Shown here one piece after another: positions 6,623 through 13,845 of a DNA stretch of 23,585 nucleotides. The notes beneath the pieces were generated by a model. That model worked only from the letters and a program-made list of their open reading frames with translations. It was not told the origin of the DNA and ran no database searches. Origin of the DNA: an uncultured Collinsella sp. (GTDB lineage: Bacteria > Actinomycetota > Coriobacteriia > Coriobacteriales > Coriobacteriaceae); contig UQZI01000030.1 in the NCBI GenBank assembly GCA_900545555.1, forward strand, positions 1 through 23,585, read 5' to 3'. How positions within the stretch are numbered: the first letter of the stretch is position 1; each line of letters starts with the position of its first letter. The position numbers and the translations under genes are program-made.

Positions 6623-6693
6623 TGGCACCTCCTAATAGGTTGTGCCAATGATTCGTTTCGGTTCTATATGAGTCACACCTATATAAGTGACAA
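6621..6693. promoter_or_regulatory. divergent promoter region with two inverted-repeat operators
   Basis: O1 is ATTGGCAC (6621-6628) with GTGCCAAT (6642-6649), covering the RBS and start of the XRE gene. O2 is GAGTCAC (6670-6676) with GTGACAA (6687-6693). Half-sites share TTG(G/T)CAC, though the spacers differ (13 and 10 nt). A TTGTCA -35-like box for the XRE gene (6688-6693, minus strand) overlaps O2. TACAAT at 6701-6706 may be the -10 of the rightward gene. Confidence 0.55.
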
Positions 6694-6748
6694 TTTGGAA
6701 TACAATGCCGCTAAGTTAGACCTCTGATAATTGAACTGGAGTTTGCCG

Positions 6749-8047
6749 ATGGATGAGTACGGCTCTCGGGAAATTAAACGATCGGATTCGACGAAGGAGG
6801 AGAATGCTAAGAAGCCGCTCGTGCTCTTCGGGCGCGAGTTCTCCCGTAAGCAGGTCTGCGCGGCTGGTGCGGGAATCCTCTGTGCGGCGCTTCTCATCGG
6901 CGGCGGTGGGTATGCCATCACACATGCCAGTTGGACGGGAGATTCCAATGCCCCTGCGGTGTCCCAGTCAAAGGACGATGAGAAGCAGGACATGGTACTT
7001 ACCCTTGAGGTAAAGGCTGACGGCTGGGATGCGGACACATCCACGCCCGTCATCGCGCATATCGAGGGAGCGGACGGCGAGGTGGACTTCTACACCGCTA
7101 TCGACGCGAACAAGCAGGTGACCGTGAAGGTCGGCAAGTCCGGCACCTACACCGTCACATTCATTTCACCGGTGAACGCCGACGGTTCCATCTATAAGGT
7201 GTCATCGAAGAAGGTTACCGCCGGGAAGGCCGACAAGAAGACGGCCAGCACGGGTGTGACTTTCAACAAGGTGGATGCGGATAAGGTGACGAAGGATGAC
7301 CTGACCGCCATCGCCAAGGACGTTGCAGCAGCCGTGAAGAAGGGCGATTCTACTCTGACCGGAGACAAGGGTGCCAAGGTCGTGAAGAAGTTCGAGGACA
7401 ACATCAAGAAGAACCCGAATGCCGATACGGATGCCGTCGAGAAGGAGACCGAGAAGGCCGAGGAGACCGCCAAGGAGGACAAGTCCGATGCGAAGACACC
7501 GGAGACCTCCGATAGCAAGAAAGATGATGGGAAGGCCACAGGCAGCTCCGATAACTCTGGAAACAAGAGCAATTCATCCTCCAAGAAAGACGAGGGAAAA
7601 TCCGATAGCAAGCCGAATGGTGGCAACAGCAGCAACTCCGGCTCGAACACCAATTCAGGCAGCTCATCGAAAAAGGATGACACCCCGGCGCATCAGCACA
7701 ACTGGGTAGCCCAGACAAAGACCGTCCATCACGACGCTCAGTACAAGACCGTCCACCATGACGCGGTGACGCATCAGGTATGGCATGACCCGGTAACGGA
7801 GGAACACTATATCTGCAACCAGTGCGGTGCGGATATTACGTCAGACCCATGGGGACATATTAACAACTCTCTTATGAATGGTGGTAATTGCGGAAGCTAT
7901 CACTCTACCTATGTGACTGTAAAGCAAGGGTATTATGAAACTGTGACCGACAAAGCAGCATGGGACGAGCAAGTGCTGGTGAGCAAGGCATGGGACGAGA
8001 CCGTGACCACCGGGTACAAGTGCTCTTCCTGCGGTGCCACGAAGTAA
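6749..8047 (+). CDS. membrane-anchored surface protein with Cys/His C-terminal domain, unknown function
   Basis: I do not recognise a named family. The ATG at 6749 follows GGAG (6738-6741) and gives 432 aa. A short basic cytoplasmic N-terminus precedes one membrane helix (about 36-58), so the rest should be outside the cell. Residues about 82-152 look like a small beta-rich domain. About 235-312 is a Lys/Ser/Asn/Gly-rich spacer that could cross the cell wall. The C-terminal 120 residues hold degenerate repeats (KTVHHDA twice, VWHDPVTEE, AAWDEQV, KAWDETV) and two CxxCGA knuckles (C356/C359 and C425/C428) plus C381, which suggests a metal-binding fold. It is divergent from the repressor, has its own terminator and lacks any transfer motif, so it is probably cargo: adhesin, exclusion factor or mating-contact protein are all possible. 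Confidence 0.8.
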   Translation: MDEYGSREIKRSDSTKEENAKKPLVLFGREFSRKQVCAAGAGILCAALLIGGGGYAITHASWTGDSNAPAVSQSKDDEKQDMVLTLEVKADGWDADTSTPVIAHIEGADGEVDFYTAIDANKQVTVKVGKSGTYTVTFISPVNADGSIYKVSSKKVTAGKADKKTASTGVTFNKVDADKVTKDDLTAIAKDVAAAVKKGDSTLTGDKGAKVVKKFEDNIKKNPNADTDAVEKETEKAEETAKEDKSDAKTPETSDSKKDDGKATGSSDNSGNKSNSSSKKDEGKSDSKPNGGNSSNSGSNTNSGSSSKKDDTPAHQHNWVAQTKTVHHDAQYKTVHHDAVTHQVWHDPVTEEHYICNQCGADITSDPWGHINNSLMNGGNCGSYHSTYVTVKQGYYETVTDKAAWDEQVLVSKAWDETVTTGYKCSSCGATK

Positions 8048-8084
8048 CTAGAAAGAGCAAGGCAATCGTCTATTTCAGGCAAGG

Positions 8085-8114
8085 AAAGCCCCGACCAAAT
8101 GGCCGGGGCTTTTT
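8085..8114 (+). terminator. rho-independent terminator after the surface-protein gene
   Basis: AAAGCCCCG (8085-8093) pairs perfectly with CGGGGCTTT (8104-8112) and runs into TTTTT. It lies 37 nt after the stop codon. Confidence 0.9.
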
Positions 8115-8531
8115 CTAATGTTCATCGATCGGCCTTGCGGCCGATGGGTCCCGCCCATAAGCGGGACCCCCGCGACGCGTGGCGTCGCTCTCGCTACGGC
8201 TTCCTGCAACGCTCCCAAGGATCGCGTTTCCGTCCGCCTCCGCTCACACCGGCCCCGCCCGCCGAACGGCTGCGCTCGATGGCTTCCAGAGGTCGCCATC
8301 GCTCCGCCGGTCGCCGGACGGGGCCTCTCGCGCCGGGTCGCCGAGCACCGTCGTGCGACGCTCCCCATGGGTCGCGTCTCCTCGGCGTCGGCTCAACCGG
8401 CGCTCACCTGCCCGGGCTCGCGTTGCCTCGGCAACCGGCTCGCTCCGTGCAGGCAAGATATGGATTCCGTTGCACGGAATCATCTTGCCGCCTGCGGCGG
8501 AGGGCGAACCGCTCCGAAGTCGCTCCCGCCA
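8115..8531. other. gene-free, hairpin-rich GC-rich region: candidate oriT or replication origin
   Basis: About 420 bp without a credible gene, between the two convergent transcripts and next to the relaxase gene. It opens with three back-to-back hairpins: ATCGGCC/GGCCGAT (8128-8145), GGGTCCCGC/GCGGGACCC (8146-8169) and GCGACGC/GCGTCGC (8172-8188). Near its other end is a long stem (8452-8489; GGCAAGAT and GATTCCGT arms with a 3-nt bulge and TGC loop), with GTTGCC/GGCAAC (8422-8435) before it. Relaxase genes are often beside their nick site, so this is the best place for an oriT. The nick sequence itself is not identifiable by eye. Confidence 0.5.
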
Positions 8532-8562
8532 ATAATAAGCCGGGACGCTTGTTGCGTCCCGG
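8532..8562 (-). terminator. terminator of the leftward mobilization operon
   Basis: On the minus strand CCGGGACGC/GCGTCCCGG (8540-8562, 5-nt loop) is followed by CTTATTATT. It lies 9 nt past the relaxase stop. Confidence 0.8.
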
Positions 8563-8571
8563 CCCAAGCGC

Positions 8572-9510
8572 TCAGTCCCCTCGCCCGTTCTGGTTCTCCC
8601 ACGACTTGCGCTCAAGTTCCCAGAACGCCCTCATCGCCGTCGCGATCCCGCGCAGCGTGAAGCGGACGACGAGGCCGGTTGAGCGGTCGACCGCGAAGCC
8701 GAGCCTGCCGCCGTTGACTTTCCGCACGGCCCCGAGGGCCTTCGAGAAGAAGCGGTACTGGAGGCTCCCGCCCTTCGACCTCGCGAGCTCGATGCCGTCT
8801 CGCCTGAGCCGCCGGTCGAGCTCGGCCATGCGGTCGGGGCAGTCCCTCATTCGTCCGACCTCCTCGACGCGACGGGCGACCGCCACGCGGACGCGGGCGT
8901 TCTCGGAGCGCTCGGCCTGCCCCTTGCGGGCCATGTCGCGTTCCTCCCTGCCCTGCTGTCTCGCGTGGACGCGCGAGTTGGCCTTGCCGCGCTCAAGCTG
9001 CTTGAGCCCATACCTTTCGTCCAAGGTGCGAACGGTTTTCACGCGTGCGGCAGCGGCTTTGCGTGCGGGGCCCTCGTCGAGCCTCCTGCCCGTCTCAAGG
9101 TCGCTGCGGTTGATGCCGAGGTGCACGGCATAGCGGTCGGTGTCGTCGGAGCGGCAGCGCTCGCGATGCAGAACTATGACGACCTCTTGGTTCGGATAGC
9201 GCTCGGCCACGTAGTCGCGTGCGTATCGCATGCACATCTCCGGCGTCATCTTCCCGCCGTTGAGGTCGCACTCGTCGGGGAGGAAACCAAGTATCTGATG
9301 CTGCATGTAGGTGCACTTCGCCCCCGCCTTCCCCGGCTTGTCATGCCCCATGGCCTTCCTCGTGTCTGCCATCTCTTGGAACCAGCGCTCTTCACTGATG
9401 ATGTTCTGCGTGTCGTGCGCGAGAGCTTTGTCCCTGTCCCATGAGAGATAGTCCTTGAGGCGGGAGAGGTGCTTCTCGCTGCACACGCTTGTCTGTTTAA
9501 TCGCTGTCAT
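8572..9510 (-). CDS. relaxase / mobilization nuclease (MOBP-like)
   Basis: Expected to nick oriT and pilot the transferred strand. The 312-aa product has its nuclease domain in the first 145 residues. Y21 (KDYLSWDRDKA) may be the catalytic tyrosine, H71 lies in an early conserved segment (CTYMQHQI), and the metal-binding His motif can be read at H115 (VIVLHRE), H130 and N134 (YAVHLGIN). The rest is basic and Arg-rich, probably DNA-binding. It is short for a relaxase and has no helicase or primase domain. The RBS GGAGG overlaps the region just after the coupling-protein stop, 9 nt upstream, so the genes are coupled. It is the last gene of the operon, beside the hairpin-rich region. The MOBP label is by motif only. 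Confidence 0.78.
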   Translation of the reverse strand: MTAIKQTSVCSEKHLSRLKDYLSWDRDKALAHDTQNIISEERWFQEMADTRKAMGHDKPGKAGAKCTYMQHQILGFLPDECDLNGGKMTPEMCMRYARDYVAERYPNQEVVIVLHRERCRSDDTDRYAVHLGINRSDLETGRRLDEGPARKAAAARVKTVRTLDERYGLKQLERGKANSRVHARQQGREERDMARKGQAERSENARVRVAVARRVEEVGRMRDCPDRMAELDRRLRRDGIELARSKGGSLQYRFFSKALGAVRKVNGGRLGFAVDRSTGLVVRFTLRGIATAMRAFWELERKSWENQNGRGD

Positions 9511-9519
9511 GGGTCCTCC

Positions 9520-11436
9520 CTAGTCGAGCGAAAGGCCGCTGAATTTGCCGGTCGGCTGGATCTCGGCTTTCTTCTTCGGCTCGGGCCACTTGGGGCACCA
9601 GAGGCCGACGCGTTCGCCCATCTTCTCGGCAGCGGCCTCGTCCAGTTGCTTTTGATAGGCACGGCGCTTCTCCGCCTCGTGCTCCGGAGTCCCGAGGTCG
9701 AAGTGCTCCTTCGTGGGCGTCTTGGTGCAATCGGCGACGGGTGAGCGGAAGACCCCGGCCCGCTCGGCGGGTATTCCGTTATCCGCGTGCTTGACGACGA
9801 TTATCCCGTCCCTGTCCGGGGCCATGTCGCGCCATTCCCACGCGTGTATCACGTCGTCTGCGCTCTCGCTGTAGGAGGTCGATGCCGACGAACCCGACGC
9901 CGCCTTGCTGCTGCTCGTGCCCTGCGTGTGGCGGGTGGTCTTGCCGATGAGCTCCGTGAAGTATCGGCGGTCTTCCTCCTCGGCGAGCTTCATGGCGACT
10001 TTTACGCCGCAGTTCGCGAGAATCTTCCTCCGTCCGTCCCTCTCTCCGTATTTATTAAGCTGGGATATATCTTGCGTTGCCCCCGTCCAGTAAATCTGGA
10101 ACGACCTTCCAAGCGAAAGGAGGGCGGGCAGGCATTCGATGCGGGGCAGGTTGCCCCATTCGTCGCCGAGAATCTGGACGGGTCGCGGAAGTCTTCCGCC
10201 GTTGGAATCGGCGACGATTTGTACGGATTCCCAGAGCTGGGAGAGGAATATCGCCGCCATGCAGTTGTATGGCGAGCCCTCGTCGAGCATATGGAGGAAT
10301 ACGGCGCTCTTGGTTTCAAGAACCGCGCGAGGGTCGATGTCGGACCCGGACGTCATCCATGCGACTGGGGCCGACGAGAACGGGCGCAGCGCCACCTTGA
10401 GCGTCGAGAGGATGCTTCTGAGCTCGTTGCCGCCCGAGGAGACGAACTGCGAGGCTCTGTTTTTAGCGGGGTGTCTGCTTGGTAGGGCGCGGAAAACGCT
10501 CTTGAGTGGCTCGGCCGGGTCGTCACCCTCTGCCTCGGTGCCACGGTCCAGCACCTCGCAGACGGTCGCAAGGTGCTTTGCTTCCTTGGGGCATTCATCG
10601 GACATGGAGACCAGCAAGACGAGGGCAGACAGGAGGCCCCGCGCGGATGCGGTCCAGTGCGAGCCCTTGCCGTTCTCGTCATCCTGCACCACGAGCTCCG
10701 CAATGGTGTCAGCCGCCTGCTCGGCTTCTTGGTCGCGGCTTTCGGCGTGGAGGTCGATGACCTGCTTGAGCGGGTTGAACCTCTGGCCTCGATAGGGTCG
10801 CTGCGTGTCGAGCAGGAGGACGTTGTAGCCGCGTCGGGCCAGCTCGTCACCCGTGAGCTCTATGAGCTCGTTCTTGACGTCGGAGACGACGAGGGTCGCG
10901 GGCTCGGAGCCGTTTGCGCCGTCGCCGTACGAGAGCAAATCGATTGAGGGCAGGTAGAGGAAGCGGGACTTGCCAGAGCCAGTGGACCCGGAAACATAGA
11001 CCATCTTCTTTGGCTCGAAGAGGTAGCAGGGTTTGCCGAGCCATCTGGTGAACCCGTAGACGAACCCGCGTGAAGAGGGGTTAGCCGAGCCGTCCCATGT
11101 AATCGAACCTTTCACCGCATTGCGGCCCGTCTTGATGCAAGCATTGCCGAGCACGCCGCCATCGTCGGCACGCGAGTTGAGGGCGCTCGAATAGGCAACG
11201 AGGGAGCAGATGCAGAGCGTGAGGAGGAAGGTGAGGACGGTCCCCGTGATATGGGCGATGAATGCGCCCGAGAGCCACCAGCCGAGAACCGTGGCCGCAT
11301 CGAGCGCAGAGGGGAGGGCTGACGCGTCGGGCATGATCCCGGAGGCAATATCGCCGATAGGGGCGGCAAGGATTGGGCAGACGAGGAATGCAATGAAGAC
11401 GGATGATATGAGGGCGGTGAACATCTTGCTTTTCAT
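9520..11436 (-). CDS. VirD4/TraG-family type IV coupling protein
   Basis: Membrane ATPase that links the relaxase-DNA complex to a type IV secretion channel. The 638-aa product has two membrane helices (about residues 7-27 and 50-82), Walker A GSTGSGKS (150-157) and Walker B ILGDEWG with D425/E426. The downstream segment IYWTGATQDISQLNKYG is typical of TraG/VirD4. A Ser-rich stretch (507-524) precedes the end. The ATG overlaps the MobC-like stop by 4 nt (ATGA), indicating translational coupling. Carrying this gene without any VirB-type channel gene suggests the element adapts a foreign channel to its own relaxosome. Confidence 0.92.
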   Translation of the reverse strand: MKSKMFTALISSVFIAFLVCPILAAPIGDIASGIMPDASALPSALDAATVLGWWLSGAFIAHITGTVLTFLLTLCICSLVAYSSALNSRADDGGVLGNACIKTGRNAVKGSITWDGSANPSSRGFVYGFTRWLGKPCYLFEPKKMVYVSGSTGSGKSRFLYLPSIDLLSYGDGANGSEPATLVVSDVKNELIELTGDELARRGYNVLLLDTQRPYRGQRFNPLKQVIDLHAESRDQEAEQAADTIAELVVQDDENGKGSHWTASARGLLSALVLLVSMSDECPKEAKHLATVCEVLDRGTEAEGDDPAEPLKSVFRALPSRHPAKNRASQFVSSGGNELRSILSTLKVALRPFSSAPVAWMTSGSDIDPRAVLETKSAVFLHMLDEGSPYNCMAAIFLSQLWESVQIVADSNGGRLPRPVQILGDEWGNLPRIECLPALLSLGRSFQIYWTGATQDISQLNKYGERDGRRKILANCGVKVAMKLAEEEDRRYFTELIGKTTRHTQGTSSSKAASGSSASTSYSESADDVIHAWEWRDMAPDRDGIIVVKHADNGIPAERAGVFRSPVADCTKTPTKEHFDLGTPEHEAEKRRAYQKQLDEAAAEKMGERVGLWCPKWPEPKKKAEIQPTGKFSGLSLD

Positions 11437-11783
11437 AGCCGCTCCTTTGCTTTCGACAGAAGGGTTGAGAGTTCGGAAGCTGTGCTCGATATCAACTGGA
11501 CGGCGTTTTCAAGCTGGACGGCCGTTTGCCGGTCGATGCCATAGGCGTTTATGGAGCGCATAGCTTGGTTGAGGTTGTTGCCCTGCCGCTTCATCTCGAC
11601 GAGCATTTGCCGGAGGGTCGACTCGTCGGCGACCTTGACGGGCTTCTCGCCGATTCGGAGGGCGGCCTCGCGCAAAAACGTTGATGGGGGCATGCCGAAA
11701 GAGGAAGAGCGGGCCACGATTTCGGCCCGCTCTCCATCGGTCATACGAACGTTGATATGCGCGGTCCTGCTAGTGCCGCGCAT
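11433..11783 (-). CDS. MobC-like relaxosome accessory protein (ribbon-helix-helix)
   Basis: A 116-aa basic protein, probably binding near oriT to help the relaxase. The N-terminal part (HINVRMTDGERAEIVARSSS then GMPPSTFLREAAL) resembles a ribbon-helix-helix DNA-binding fold. The later segment EMKRQGNNLNQAMRSINAYG is the hallmark of the MobC family. A helical C-terminal tail (residues 86-116) follows. It starts 3 nt after the ATPase gene and overlaps the coupling-protein start, placing it inside the tight mobilization operon. Confidence 0.88.
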   Translation of the reverse strand: MRGTSRTAHINVRMTDGERAEIVARSSSFGMPPSTFLREAALRIGEKPVKVADESTLRQMLVEMKRQGNNLNQAMRSINAYGIDRQTAVQLENAVQLISSTASELSTLLSKAKERL

Positions 11784-11786
11784 CGC

Positions 11787-12683
11787 CTAGCCCCTATCGA
11801 GGAAGGTAGCGTGGGCTCCGTCGAAGTCGAGCCGAGCTTCGCCTAACGTGCCGTAGCGATTCTTGAGGGCAACGAGCTTGAGCGGGGTGCCGCTCGCGGG
11901 GGCCTCAAAAGGGAAGTCGGGTTTTCCGTCATCGTCGGCAAGAAAAAGAACGGAGTCGAAGCTGTACTCGACCGTCGAAGAGCCGCCGAACATGCCGAGG
12001 TTGGGCTTGCTCGACTTGCCAGACTTGTAGGACTCGCGCGTGGTCGAGCTCAGGGCGATGACTGGCGAGCCGTAGAGGTTTGATATTTCGCGCAAGCCCT
12101 TTACGCACGCTGTGATTGCCAAGCGCTCGTCGATGAACTGCTGTCCCGCCGTGATACCGCAGGCGAGGAGTTGGAGATAGTCGATGAAAACGATAGGGGC
12201 CTCGTTGCGCTCACGTGCTATCAGCCCAACGAGGTTCGAGAGTTCAACGGTGTTCAACGGGCCGGTAATACAGAGATTCGGGGCGATACAGCTGCGATAC
12301 CTGTCGAGAGCAGCCTCGAAGGCCTCGTGCTTGGGATGGTCTGCCGCCGCCGCGTCCGCGACCTCGGAAAGGGCAAGCTTGCCTCCGCTGAGTCGTGCAA
12401 GGCTCTTCTCCAAGAGCTTATGCGCGGGAAGCTCGGCGGAGACATAGATTACTGGGTGACTGTCGTTCGCAAGCTTGTCGGCCTCCTGCAAGGCCAAGGT
12501 CGTCTTGCCCCTGCCGGGACCGGTGCCGATGGCATAATTGAGCCCGGGATGGACTCCGCCGAGGATGTCGTTAAGGGCCTTGAGCCCGAAGAGGGCGATA
12601 GGTTGGTCACCCCTAAGGGCGCTGAGGTGCTCATCGAGCCTATCGGATTCGAAAACGAGAGGGTTGGGGGCCGGGCACTGCAT
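11787..12683 (-). CDS. DnaB C-terminal-like / RecA-fold ATPase
   Basis: A 298-aa protein made almost only of the motor domain of replicative helicases. It has Walker A GTGPGRGKTT (53-62), Walker B PIVFIDYLQLL with D168, the region VIALSSTTRES, and KNRYGTLG (274-281) matching the DnaB arginine-finger motif. The DnaB N-terminal domain and any primase domain are missing. It may unwind the element during replication after excision or during transfer. Its ATG overlaps the stop of the small HTH gene (TAATG) so the two are translationally coupled. A RadA-like role is less likely because no zinc finger or Lon-like domain is present. Confidence 0.85.
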   Translation of the reverse strand: MQCPAPNPLVFESDRLDEHLSALRGDQPIALFGLKALNDILGGVHPGLNYAIGTGPGRGKTTLALQEADKLANDSHPVIYVSAELPAHKLLEKSLARLSGGKLALSEVADAAAADHPKHEAFEAALDRYRSCIAPNLCITGPLNTVELSNLVGLIARERNEAPIVFIDYLQLLACGITAGQQFIDERLAITACVKGLREISNLYGSPVIALSSTTRESYKSGKSSKPNLGMFGGSSTVEYSFDSVLFLADDDGKPDFPFEAPASGTPLKLVALKNRYGTLGEARLDFDGAHATFLDRG

Positions 12684-12925
12684 TACTCGTTCGCCTCTTC
12701 AGCCAAAGTCCTGAAATAGGCGATGAGGTCTTCTTCCATGACAAAATACTGGTTGGCGATGCGGAAGCAATGGTGCGTCGACTTCATGAGCTTAATGGCG
12801 CTCGACTGGCCAATGCCGGTGAGAATCTGAACATCGAGACGGCTCAAGATACGCTTGGGACCAGTGCGACGAAGGTTGATGCCTGCGGAAATGGCGTCAA
12901 CCTTGGGGTCATCTGCAAGATGCAT
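12683..12925 (-). CDS. small helix-turn-helix protein, excisionase-like
   Basis: An 80-aa protein. The part from about residue 28, SRLDVQILTGIGQSSAIKLM followed by FRIANQYFVMEEDLIAYF, has the layout of MerR/Xis-type winged HTH excisionases: HTH, short wing, then a DLxAYF ending. It starts at ATG 12925 behind AAGGAG with about 8-nt spacing and overlaps the ATPase start. In this context it may be the recombination directionality factor, or a regulator of the operon or of replication. Confidence 0.7.
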   Translation of the reverse strand: MHLADDPKVDAISAGINLRRTGPKRILSRLDVQILTGIGQSSAIKLMKSTHHCFRIANQYFVMEEDLIAYFRTLAEEANE

Positions 12926-13004
12926 GATAAACTCCTTGTTTGGGGTGCTCGGCTCCTCTTCGAGGTTTGGCGACTAAGAGAGGGGAGTCGGGTGCCGTTT
13001 TTTA

Positions 13005-13733
13005 TTACCAGTCGGAACAAACCTCTTCAAGAAGACTGCTCCATTTGCGACGCAACTCCGGGGTATCCGGGAGTACGTGCTGGTTGCCGCAGTCTGCGGC
13101 AGAGGTCGTGACGCTCTCTTCGAGCGCGGAGAAGGCGTCGGCGAGATAGGCGCATGTCGCGTTCAGCTGGCCGATTTCGTCAAAATATTCGATGGCGAAG
13201 CGCACGAGCGCCACAACGGGGGCGCGGTTATAGTTGGTGGACGCCTCGTCCATCAGGGCGCGGCCGTACTTCACTGCCCTGTCGGTCTCGTAATCGACAA
13301 AGGGGTCTGAGGGATCGCGCGGAACCTTGTGCTCCATAAAGTCAATGACGGAATCAAAGCAGCGGCGAAGGTGCGGCATGTCCATCGCGCTGGTAAAGAG
13401 CGCGGTCTCACAACGCCTCTCGTGGATTAGCTCGAAACCGAACTCGACAATGGGCTTATAGCCGCCGTGGGCGACGGTTCCCGTCGCGCCAGTGACGTTC
13501 GAACGCAGAACGTCCGAGACGCTCGCAAACAGACCACTACCGCTGTAGACGTCGAGCATCCTGTCCCTCGGAAATGCCGGGGAGGGAAGCACCTCGTCAA
13601 AGACAAGGCCGATAATGGCTTTTGACTCATCGGTCGCTCGAAGGTAAGCCTCGTCGGAGACCATCTGTGAGAAGGGGGTCTTGAGGTTTTCGGGTATGCG
13701 GATACGCTTCTCGGCCTTCTTCTTATAGACCAT
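13005..13733 (-). CDS. hypothetical protein, first gene of the leftward operon
   Basis: I do not recognise this 242-aa protein. The ATG at 13733 has GGAGGT 7 nt upstream (13741-13746), whereas the open frame extending to 13829 would place the promoter inside the gene. The N-terminus is very basic (KKKAEKRIRIPENLK). No membrane helix, Walker motif or Cys cluster is seen; most of the chain looks alpha-helical, with an acidic C-terminal half. Its place before the Xis-like protein and helicase is where a replication initiator or transfer regulator often sits, but no motif supports that. Confidence 0.8.
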   Translation of the reverse strand: MVYKKKAEKRIRIPENLKTPFSQMVSDEAYLRATDESKAIIGLVFDEVLPSPAFPRDRMLDVYSGSGLFASVSDVLRSNVTGATGTVAHGGYKPIVEFGFELIHERRCETALFTSAMDMPHLRRCFDSVIDFMEHKVPRDPSDPFVDYETDRAVKYGRALMDEASTNYNRAPVVALVRFAIEYFDEIGQLNATCAYLADAFSALEESVTTSAADCGNQHVLPDTPELRRKWSSLLEEVCSDW

Positions 13734-13764
13734 TTTATTCACCTCCAATCGTTTGTCTGCAATC

Positions 13765-13770
13765 ATCATA
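13765..13770 (-). promoter_or_regulatory. extended -10 promoter of the leftward operon
   Basis: On the minus strand TGGTATGAT is an extended -10 (TGN plus TATGAT), 31 nt before the ATG at 13733. The -35 (GCTACA at a 16-nt spacer) is weak. It would drive the genes from 13733 to 8572 apart from the integrase. Confidence 0.55.
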
Positions 13771-13845
13771 CCATCAGACGGCGCATGTAGCCCTAGTAGT
13801 AGCCCACCGTATGAAGAGATAGTGAACATCGAGGTAAACTAGCCA

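Noticed and set aside
8099..9133. 344-aa rightward open frame over the hairpin-rich region and relaxase
   Set aside because: It starts in a terminator, has no RBS, is Arg/Ser/Pro-rich and runs antisense into the relaxase; open only because of high GC.
13734..13829. N-terminal extension of the 242-aa unknown protein
   Set aside because: It would cover the extended -10 and RBS; the ATG at 13733 has an ideal ribosome site.
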